From Earliella scabrosa (taxonomy: Eukaryota; Basidiomycota; Agaricomycetes; Polyporales; Polyporaceae): 64,000 nt of DNA. The stretch spans positions 1,550,001-1,614,000 of the forward strand of contig JABYQQ010000011.1 of assembly GCA_022605405.1 (NCBI GenBank), written 5' to 3'. Numbering within the stretch: the first letter of the stretch is position 1; each line of letters opens with the position of its first letter. Below the pieces are notes generated by a model that searched no databases, was not told the DNA's origin, and worked only from the letters and a program-made list of their open reading frames with translations. A program made the position numbers and the translations under genes. This document shows, in pieces, positions 32,671 through 42,700 of this stretch.

Positions 32671-35600
32671 CTACAAGAAACCCGACTTCTTCCAAGCAGC
32701 CAGCCACCGCTTCGCCCGTTCTGCATCGAGCTCCGGTATGTGCGACAACGATTCGGATACCTTCTGGGCCTTCTCAGTAGACAGATAGACCAAGCCCATG
32801 GGTTCCCTATCCGGAGTGATGCTTTGGCCTTGGACTTTGAAGAACGGCAGGAGTCGCAAGGCAGGGTTCAGCTTCATGGCATCAATCTCTGCCGCCGAGC
32901 CTGGAACAACGCTCGTCTCGAGCGCCGCCAGCCAATGCTCGTAAGGCACCAGAGGAACGCCGAAATGGGCTGCTATGGGCGTCATGACGGTGTGCCAGGA
33001 CACTGGGCGGGGATGCACGAGGTGGAGGAATGGCTCGGGCGAGCGGCGCATCTCGGCGAAGGCTTTCGCACCCTCATATGCGGGGAACCAGGAGACCGTC
33101 TACCGCGATTCATCATACCGTCTGTGAGAGGAACCACAAGTTTAAAAGCAAGAGTACTCACCCCTTCTAGGTCAGGTAAGCATCGCTGGAAGAGTGCAGA
33201 CTTGACCAACGCGGGGAACCACTCCCGTTCGTTCCAGTATCCGAGCTTGTCCCCTGCCACTTGACCTAGTCGCATCACGATCGTATGTACGTCCGTCTGC
33301 TGTCTTGCCCTCTGCAGAACGTGCTCCGTGACCCACTTTGCCTCGGAGTAACCGTTGCCGAAAGGAGACTGGGGGTCGTCGATCGGAATTTCCGCGACTG
33401 GTGGTGCAAGCTTGCAATCTGGAGGCACGAAGACCGCTCAGCAATAGTGTGACAACCTTGATCAGTCGACTTACTGCCAAAGATGCCGACGGAGCTGACA
33501 AAGAGGATCGAAGGCGGCGTCGTGTACGGAGAGCCCAGCGCGAGGTCGACGAGGTTTCTGGCGGCCTGCATATCGACCTCGAATGAGGTAATGGAGAGAT
33601 TGAAATCGACCTTCCAAGCTGCGGGGTTCACGACTTTCAGTGACGTGCTACACTCCATTGACTGCCAGGTCTTACCATTGTGCATGATGTGGGTGATAGA
33701 CTCCCGAACCTATAAGACCCATTAGCAATCAAGCGTCACTCGTGCGAACCACAGCAAATCACCTCTCGAAGAAGCTCTTGTTCTAGACCGAAATCCGGCT
33801 CATGCAACACCGCTTCGACCATGCGGAACTTGGGCGAGTCCAGGAGTGCCTTGTCCAGGCCTCTCGCGCCAAACTGCTCGCGCTGTCGCTCCATCGCTTG
33901 CGCGCCCTTCCGGTTGAACGCATACACCCTCTCCACGCCGTCGTCCCTCAACAAGTGCTCGAGTGTGTCGCACCCGAAGCCACCCGTTGTTCCAGTGATG
34001 AGTACCACGTCCTTCCCCTTGGGCCGCTCCACGAGGTTTGCGGGCCGAGCTGGGAAGTCGGCAGAGTACCTGTCTACGTACGTCCACAGGTCTTGGGGCG
34101 TGTGCGTCGCGTGAAGCGCGGAAGCATTGGCGCCGCTTTGCATGATTGTGCTCACGATGTGCGTAAGGGATGTGATCGTCGGTGCAGAGAAGACAAGATT
34201 CATCGGGAGACGATTCGGGGCCTCTTTGTCTGACTCGCGGATGGCGCGAAGGATCGTGTTCCGTATCCACGTCGCTTGCAGACTGCCAGTAGTCAGAACA
34301 CGCGGGATGGCCAACCCAAGGCATCATAGATGGCCCACCTGTCGCCGCCATTTCGGAAGATATCGGCGTCGTCCGGGATGGGGCGACGCAGAGTGTTCTC
34401 GACCACTGTGCGTACGAAGGCGAGGGTGTTTTCATTGTCCCACACTGACGGCGGAGTGAACTCGCTCTGGGAGCTGGTTTCGACCTCCTTGTACAACGCC
34501 TCGATCTCCTCGTGGTAATCCTCCAGGATGAAGCTGCGACGAGGCGAACCCTTGACGGTGTATGTGAACGGTTTGGACGGTGATGTGACCAGAATCATCT
34601 ACAGGTCGCTGGGTAAGAGGTTACTCGACAGCGTGAAGGACATGCTGGAACAGACTTCTTTGAATATCCTCGAGTGCTGCGGAGCGTACTCGTTGACGCG
34701 CTCGATAGTCGGCCTGACACAGTAAATTGATCAGGCGTCCAGTAGTGCCAGTGGCCGTGATACCTCAATCTCACCATATTCTGTTCCGGAACGCCTCCAG
34801 CCTCTTGACATCGCTCGGGTCAAAGGCGAACTCCTCTGTTGGCTCGATGAGCACTCCGTTCTGGAACTTGCCTCGCCCGAACATGACCGAGCTCTTCACA
34901 ACTGGGTCGGCGTTGATGATCTTCTCTACAGCACGGTGTGAGCTCGTGTGCGCTGTACTATTCAGGAACTAACTGACCGAGCGGAACAGGGTTTGTCTGT
35001 ATCGGATATGAGGCGTGTGAAGTGAATCACAAAGCCAGGAGGACGTACCTTCTCGCCATTGGACAAGATGATCTGTTCGTCCGCGCGACCAATGATCTTC
35101 CATAGCCCCGGTTTGGTGGGATGCGCAACAACCAGATCGCTTGTCGCGTATGCGTCCTGGTCGCCGACCTTCGTGTTCGTCTTCGGCAGAGGCAAGTCTG
35201 GGGGCGACTTCAACGATATCGAGTTGGTCAACATGATTGCGAGTTCTAGCATGACGACCACTCACGAGGACCACCACCTCGTACGTATTGTCCCCCACCG
35301 GCGGGAAGACACATTTGATGCCTGGCGTTACATCCCAATATGCCCAATCCATCCCAGGGTTCGCTGACGGCGAAGGTTTTAGTGGCACGCGTCGCCTATA
35401 TAGAACGATGGCTCTTACGCCTTGCAAATCTGTTGATCAGTCCAACTTCCGTGCTGCAGTGGTGTTATGAGTCATGAGGTTGGTGAGTAACGAGAGCGCC
35501 TCACCATCCATAGATACTGAAGAGCGATACACCCGCGCTGGCCAAAGCGTTCCCGACGTCTTCACTTAGTGGCGCTCCGCCAAACAACTGCGTGGCTTCA

Positions 35601-36906
35601 GCGAGATGTAAATACCAAGGATCTCGGATGGTACGTACGACGCCAAGCATGGATTTCATGCAAACGACCTTCTCTGGATCTCGGGCCCATTCCTATATAA
35701 GCCATCATGAAACTGTTCAGTCCTAAACGTAACGGCGGGAACCGACCTCGATGAACGACGGAACGCTCCACGAGTAGTCTGCCTTAGTCGCGACGAGGCC
35801 CTGCCAAACAGCGTCCGGCGTGGGCACAGTCGGTGGCGAGGCTGGTTTAAACGCTGCTATGATGAAACCCATGACCGGCTGAAGGGAATGAGCTCTTCCG
35901 AGTCGGGCAGGGTCGGGAAACTAGCGTACCGATGAGGAATACATGAACATTCCCAATCCGTGGAACATGGGCGTGCCGTGGCAGCCCATGATGACACTGT
36001 ACACATCAAGGCCGCATCGGCCTGGAAGAAGTGGGTTGTGGTAGCCACGGAAGGGTTAGAAGGGATGTCACACGTACTCGGTTCCTGACCCCACAAGAAC
36101 ATGCGTTCGTGTGTCCAAGGTAACGGTTTGGGATGTCCAGTAGACCCTACACAACATATATCGGTGAATGTTGCGAAGGTCACCTCGACCCAATATGCGA
36201 CTCACCAGAAGAGTGCAGAATGATGCCATGCGCCTTGATGTGGAATTTCCGCGGAAGCTCCACCTCGACCGCAAAAGGATTCTTTGGATCCAACTCGTCG
36301 GCATATATGTCTTCGAACACCGGCATCGCATGCTTCGCAACATGAACTCCAGACGCAGACAGCGTAGCCAGTGCTTCGTTGGCGATGTCTTGCATAAACG
36401 AGTCCCCAGACACGAGGATATGTCCCGTTCCCGTGCGCTGCAGCATATCCGCGATCGCACCAGCAGCGTTGCGCGTCGAGACGAGGAAGAGCGTGCACCC
36501 CGCCCTCATGATCCCGAGCGCCGTGGTGAAGTACGTGATCGTATCTGCGCGCATCTGCATTGAGCACCTCTCTCCAAAGAAAGGGTCGCGATGATGCTCT
36601 AGGAAACGCACCAGTGTTCGCGAACAACGCTACGATCGGCTGTACCTCTGCAGCTTCTTTCCCCCCACAGCCGACCTTCGACGCAACGTACTTCGCTGCG
36701 CGGTCCATCGCGCGGTTAGCCGTTGCGTACGTGATGTACTCCAGCCTATCTCCATCCTGGTAGACGAACAGGGGGTAGTTCGGGTTCGCTGTGGCATGCC
36801 ACTCGTACAGCTGTGAGATGACGAGGTCCTTTCGGTTGACGAGCTCGGTGGGAGGGCGGAACTCCGTGGTGACGTGCGAAGGGAGTTCTGCGGGGTTCGG
36901 AGGCAT
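32671..36906 (-). CDS. Adenylate-forming reductase (A-T-R, NRPS-like), 1092 aa
   Basis: Eighteen exons (36906-36612, 36544-36206, 36146-36078, 36021-35930, 35878-35747, 35692-35505, 35453-35419, 35363-35266, 35207-35049, 34996-34978, 34925-34775, 34713-34656, 34598-34339, 34282-33763, 33709-33676, 33618-33475, 33418-33162, 33099-32671) join in phase. Adenylation motifs: SSGSTGHPKPL near residue 212, YGCTEVG near 372, GRADEQIILSNGEK near 460 and TNPVPLE. A thiolation site GGDSL (Ser about 632) should carry phosphopantetheine. The NAD(P)H reductase domain has TGTTGGFG near 729, VSSVG and YSEAK near 890. Such enzymes activate a carboxylic acid as AMP ester, tether it and release it reductively as an aldehyde. 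Motifs are intact; substrate not predictable. No biosynthetic partner genes are adjacent. Confidence 0.92.
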
Positions 36907-38130
36907 GTCGGGGCTGAAGTCTATAGATATCAAGCGTTGACCGTGGGTGTGTGGGTCTATGTCGAAGTGTTGCCGCAGGTACAACAACCTCAAAGCCAAG
37001 AGCGGGGCGGGCGTGAGCGTCGAATGGCGCGAGATTAGACGTGCTAGAACCTAGGGCCTGTGTTATAAGAGGACCTTGGGGTATGCGTGTCTGCAGGGGC
37101 AAGGCATTCCCACCGGATCAATGGGAAGAAGCAATGAGATACCACCAGATAGACCTGCCGTGGGTTACGAACTCACCACATGTAAGCAGGGAATCGCAAG
37201 CAAAGTGTGCGCCGTTCCGATGCCTCTCAATGAGCAACGGCATTGGCAGAGCTGCGTACATCTGAGCATGTCAACTGATCTTCAAGTTGAAACTGGAGAT
37301 AACACCGGCGGAAAGACGCGACGGGGCGTGTAGAAGCACTTTCCGTACTTCCATTGCGGTCTCCTGTCATGAAAATATCACAAATGTCTTCTGGGATAGC
37401 CAACGTGGCGGAGGTGCGTGAAAGGAGACCATGCACGTTGTGTGAGTGTCTCGTACGGGAGGAAGGCAATGGATGATTAGCGAGCGGACGAGATGTTTAC
37501 CCCGAGAAGCATCCATCGGACTACCGGGATCCAGGAGCGGGCGGTTCGGACCAGCGTTGTGCACTGGAGCCATTGTGGTGAGAGGAGCAACATTCCGTGG
37601 GAACCTCCCTGGCCGGCAGCTCTATCGTACACGACGCTCACTGTCTGTTGTCGCGCCATACCCACGAACTGTCAACTTTCAGCGAACAAAAGGGTGATAC
37701 GAGCACAGGTGCGACTCACCATATGTGCAGCGTAATGCTCTCGCCTTGAACTGGAGTGATATCATCATCTGTATACGTGACCGGTGTGAGACCGTCCTGG
37801 TACTGGATTCACAAGGCGCTCCGAACCAACGGGTGCAGCTGCAACCAGATACAGGGAATGAGGTATGCAGCTGGGTATATGCGCTCACCGTAACGTCGAT
37901 CACCTCATTTGCCGTGACAGCCGGGGTCTTCCTAAGGTCCAGCCCGGCTTGCACTCCCGTGCTTCTGGTGTGGGACATAGTACGCTCATGTTCGTAGAAT
38001 CGAGTCGCTGTATGGTACAACACAGTGGTAAAACACATTATGTACAAGTTCCTAGAATGAGAAGTGCAGAATCGACTGGGTGGTGTTACAATGAGAGAGA
38101 TTGTCGCGAAGCACGGAAGTCCGCACCTGA
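36907..38130. other. Intergenic, 1.2 kb
   Basis: Promoter of the reductase gene and 3' flank of the membrane protein gene. Minus-strand frames near 37700-38040 show weak protein-like stretches but no domain and no complete splice path. Nothing supported. Confidence 0.4.
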
Positions 38131-38841
38131 TCAGACTTCAGCCACGCCGATCTCCATGTACGGCAATCCACAGGCCGGATCGCAGCGGGCCTTCCTCCTT
38201 CTTGAGTCCCAAGAGGGCATCTCAACTAGGACGGCGATACGAACAGCTTCAGGAGGATTGCTGGTAGGATGATAAGAGGTCGGAGATAATACTGAGGAGA
38301 GAGGTCCCGGCGTCGACGCGTCAACCCACGAGCGGTCCTCATCGTGTGGTGGTCTCGACGCCGAATTGACGCGAGCCAGAGGGATCGCGGTAGACTGCGG
38401 AGGCGTGACATGACGCCTCCTCCTCCAAGGCCAGCTGAAGCGTAGACGCGACTGAGGAGGTCGAACAGGAGTTGGAGGTGGGGACTCTTGCAGCGACATG
38501 CACAGTGCGCATGACACTGGCTGCACTCGCGCACAACATGAACGCCTTCGAGTGAGCGCGGCCCCAAGCACGGAGAAGCTGTAGCGCGGACGTACCATGA
38601 TCTTCTCCCATCCATCCAATGCCCCAACATCCGCGCCTTCTCCTATATGCACATCGTACATCTTCGGTGACTTCTCAGCCACCTCCGCGCGCGCGGCGTC
38701 CGCTGCTCGCATCCTTGCCAGCTCTCCCCGCCGTCGGGACACCGTGCGTACGACAACGAAGAGCATGAAGACCATGACGATGGCGAGGCCAGCGACGCCT
38801 GGGATACCCTCCGTCACGGATCCGAATTCGATGGTCGCCAT
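38131..38841 (-). CDS. Single-pass membrane protein, paralogue 1 (211 aa)
   Basis: Exons 38841-38596 and 38520-38131 (phase-0 intron) encode 211 residues. A short N-terminus is followed by one hydrophobic helix (GLAIVMVFMLFVVVRTV), a basic stop-transfer segment (SRRRGELARMR), the motif KMYDVHIGEG, an acidic stretch ending in WEKIM at the intron, then a Pro/Ser/Arg-rich cytosolic-like tail that ends LPYMEIGVAEV. The same architecture, intron position and end motif occur in the gene at 47725-48718, which lies beyond the LINE on the same strand. No enzymatic motif. Probably type-III/signal-anchor topology; function unknown. Confidence 0.65.
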   Translation of the reverse strand: MATIEFGSVTEGIPGVAGLAIVMVFMLFVVVRTVSRRRGELARMRAADAARAEVAEKSPKMYDVHIGEGADVGALDGWEKIMVRPRYSFSVLGAALTRRRSCCARVQPVSCALCMSLQESPPPTPVRPPQSRLRFSWPWRRRRHVTPPQSTAIPLARVNSASRPPHDEDRSWVDASTPGPLSSVLSPTSYHPTSNPPEAVRIAVLVEMPSWDSRRRKARCDPACGLPYMEIGVAEV

Positions 38842-39525
38842 CGAGCCTGACGGAGCACGACACGCGCGGATCTTGTGTATGGGGAGGGCGTCGTGATAAG
38901 TCTCGTTGAAGGGTCGTAAGGAACGTTGGGCATTTGGTGGCGCATAGCAAGGGCATGCTGAGAATAGGGGGCAGTACTAGTGTGCGTGTAGGACTCCAGG
39001 TCGAGCCTCGTCGACGTACAGGTGATATTGAAAACGTGCTTGAGGGCGTACCTAAGAGCAACTCAAGATTGACCTGTCAGTACTAGTGTGCAGCGTCCAG
39101 ATTCTTCGTCCTGATCAAGGCCCTGGCCCTCCCTTGTCCTGTCTCTCCTCGCGTGGGTTGTCTGCGGAGATCCTGAGAGAGGCATTGACCCGAATGCCTT
39201 CTCGAAGCTGTTGGACTTGAAGTAGAGCAAGGTTAAGAGGGGTTGTGAGACAGAAGGCCAAGGGATCCAAGATGTCCATGCAGAGTTAGTCCCCATATCC
39301 AAGCATTTGACGAGACAGTAGATCCTCTTGGCCGACGGGGTTGCCGTCATCGACCTCAGGCACATGAAAGGCTTGCATTTGCCGTGTAAGTGGCTGCACT
39401 CGGTGGAAAGGCGGGTTCAGGCGATACGCAAGAGGTCAGAAAGTGAGAAGAGAGAATTCGAAGGAAGCAAGCTTAAGATTTTCACAAGCGCTCTAGATCC
39501 TAGTAGCAGTTGGGCTAGCACATCT
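38842..39525. other. Intergenic, 684 bp, left flank of LINE
   Basis: No supported gene. It ends with the target-site duplication of the LINE. Confidence 0.4.
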
Positions 39526-39535
39526 CCATCTATGT

Positions 39536-39540
<5 letters not shown>
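39526..39540 (+). repeat. LINE target-site duplication, left copy
   Basis: The 15-base string ccatctatgtgactt lies directly beside the poly(T) end of the LINE and is repeated without mismatch at 47564-47578. Confidence 0.9.

Positions 39541-39573
<33 letters not shown>
39541..39573 (-). repeat. Poly(A) tail of the LINE (33 T on + strand)
   Basis: A pure run of 33 T, read as poly(A) on the minus strand, abuts the target duplication and marks the 3' end of the retrotransposed copy. The length and purity indicate a young insertion. Confidence 0.9.
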
Positions 39574-39574
<1 letters not shown>

Positions 39575-39777
39575 GTGGAGCGTTATCGCTGTAGACACCG
39601 GTCTGCTCACTGAGAAGGAGCTCTGGGTGTCAGTGCTGGAACGAACCAGCCAGCAACGCCAATCATGTAGGGCCAGAGCGCGAGGCTCCGACAGTTACAT
39701 CTCATACCGCGAGGAAATGCTATTACGCACGAAGTGTGGGACTCGGTCGTTGGCGCTTCCTTTGGTTCTTCGAACCA

Positions 39778-42700
39778 TCAGCGTCCCCGTTTGATACCCA
39801 CTAAAACCCCGCAATCCAGCACCCATTCTTTGGGTAGTCTGTCAAGCCCTTCAACCACCGGGCCCCATATTTTTGCAACGCGCTCAGCGTTCAACGCCTT
39901 CCTTCCAATCGCGCGGGCTGCTGTTCTCCTGTCCAGGGTGAGTCGAGCATTGACGGCCGCCCGCCACCTATTCTCTATTTCAGCTTCGGAGTGCTCTGCT
40001 CCTTCGTTTTGGATGACCCGCTCACATCGTAACTTCCAGACCAAGTGGAGCGATTCTGAGCATAGCACAGCCCACAGCTTCTCGGTCCAGGGACGCCTCT
40101 TGCCATCATCCGTCGTGATGGCCAGGCACCCGGCTCCCAGGGTGGTTCCCCACCGGAGCGGGACTGGTGGTAGCCCCGCTCCCTCCCACAGGCCCTGCAG
40201 CAGATTCCAGACCACTGCCTGTCCTGCTGCTTCGCAGCGGAAGAGAATGTGGTCCATGGATTCGGTGCAGCGGCACTGGGGGTGCGAGCAGGTAGCGCGC
40301 TCTGTCAGCTCCGGCCCCATTCCGGGCCTGTTCCAGTGAGTGCCAACCATGTAACCGTCATGCATTGTCATCCACATGAAGCTTTTGGCTTCTCGCAGCA
40401 CATGCACCGACTGGAGCGACCTCCATATGGACGCGTCATCCGGCCTCCGTCCGCACGCCTCTTCGAGCCCGTCTCGGATCTCATCTAGGTTCGTCTCCGT
40501 GCGCGGTCGCGGCTTTACTTTCGCCGCCTTCCTTTGTCTAATTGCTCTGTATGCCAGGCTTTGAGTTAGCTTTGAGAGCTTAACTCCGGAGAGCGCAAAT
40601 AGACGGGTCTCCCGGGCTCCAGCTGGTGTAGCTTGCAGCTCAGACACTCCTGCCTCCGCCAGGCCTTCGGCGCATGGGACCCTTGGGTCTGGGTCGTCTG
40701 TGGGCGGCGCCCGGAGGACGGTATGGGCTTTCCGTCTCCGAAGTACCTCCTTAGTCTCTCGTAGTTTTCGGGAGACGTTACGCCTAATATAGCCTTCGTC
40801 TTCATCCTTCCGAGAACCAACGGTTATCGCGCGTAGGACACATTTGTCGGTGAGCACCGCCGTCAGCGGGGCTTGGTCGTTCGCTCGGAGCGCCACATCT
40901 GCCAGCGCATACACAGTTGCTGTCGAGCAGTCTTGCCTGTCGTGCTCCGGCACGAGCCCAGCCGTGTTTATAGCTGAGTCGCAACTCTCATATACGCCAA
41001 AGCTTGCTTCCGCACTGACTTGGCCCTCCATCTCGCAGCGCCCCGCCACTGCCACTACTATTTCCGGGTCGGTGTCGACCACACTCATGTCCAGGCGCTC
41101 CGCGCTCGGGCATGCCTCCGGGTCCGTGAATATTCGGAGCGCGTCTGAGGTTTGACCGTACGTCGTCACCCTTCTATCGAAGTACGCCGCCCGTTCTTCT
41201 TCAGGTATCGCGCACCAGACTTCCTCTTCGTAGTCCTCAGGGTGTTCTCCTCTAGGGTCCCATCTGGGCTGAAGCGTGTTAAGGAAGTGTTCAGCTCTTA
41301 GAGCACACGCCTCCGGGTTCTGGCACCCCAGCTGCTGACGATATCCAGCGCATCCGTCGCACTCGCACATGGCGCCTCTCGTCCGGTCATGGGTCGGTTC
41401 AGAGCGCAGCGCCGCCATAGCTTCGAAGTCTCCCACCGTGACTAGCTTGTGCGTTTCGCGCAAGCAGGAGGTGGCTCGTGATCTCGACGCTAGGGTCCTT
41501 AGCTTGGACGTGTCAGCCACGGGGCTCTCCCACATGGGAAGGTCTCGTATTATTCTGCGTGACGGGGCCAAGGCTTCCAGCCTCAGCCCATGCTGCCGAG
41601 CCACCTTGACCATGCCGGTTAGCTCCGGTGGTAGAGCGTTTCGTCTTATAGAGGGCTCCCAGGTCTGCAGGAACGGGTTCACCCTCAGGCGCTGATCTTT
41701 TATTTTGCAGCTCTTGGTCGGGTTCCTCGCGAACAGGTCATCAGCTAGCCAGGTCAACAGCGGGCGGTCCTTCCCAAAAGTCAGGTATTGCTTCAACCAC
41801 ATGAGGTCAATTGCCTCGTTCCGAGCTTGTATATCTAGGACTCCCAGTCCCCCATGCTCGACGGGGAGCATGACATGGTCGAAGCTGACAGGCGAGTTGG
41901 CTTTGTCGTTCCATAGGAAGTTGCGGATTGACCTGACTAACCGCTTTTCAACATCCTTAGGCATCCTCTGCACGTCCGTGAGGTACTGCGTCATGCCCCC
42001 GGCCATCATCTGTATGACATGCTTACGTCCCTCCAGGGTCGGATTGCTTAGTCTCCATCGGTCAAGCGTGTCCGCAATCTTTGCCAGTCGAGGCGACCAA
42101 ATATCCGCCTGTGTTACTTGGTTCCCAAAGAAACCACCGAGGATCCTCACCGGTTCCCCATCCGCTGCCATGCGGACACCTCTCGGGCAGTTATTCCAAG
42201 TGCCGCGCTCGCGGTACTCCGTCACTACTCGTTCCCGGAACGCCGGGGAGCCTATGGGCAGTAGCTCCGTTTTTTTTATGTTGAATTTCGCTTTCGCAGC
42301 GGAGCACCAGGTATCGAGGATGTGCTGAAGCACTTCGAAGTTGTCGTCTTCGGCTAGGTAAGTGGTGGTGTCGTCTGCGAACAGGGTCGCTTTCAACGCC
42401 TCACTACATTTTGGCAGATCGATACCTTTTAGACTCGACGTCCGTATCATTGCAGAGAGTGGCTCGATGGCTAGGTCGAACAGCAGACACGATAAAGGGT
42501 CGCCTTGGCGGACCCCTCTATACACCTTGTATGGCTTACTCAAGACTCCGTTTATCATGACGGACGTTTCGGCCCGCGCGTACAGCGTCTTGACCATGTC
42601 GACGAAGGTGGGAGGGAAGCCGAACGCCTCTAGGACTCTCCAGAGGTAGTCGTGCGCAATTTTATCGTACGCTTTCTCCTGATCTAACGCTACGATTATC

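Noticed and set aside
35577..35639. Intron with gtacgt donor at 35638 in the reductase gene
   Set aside because: The frame reads straight through with conserved sequence (GVVRTIRDP to QLFGGAPLSE), so the site is treated as exonic.
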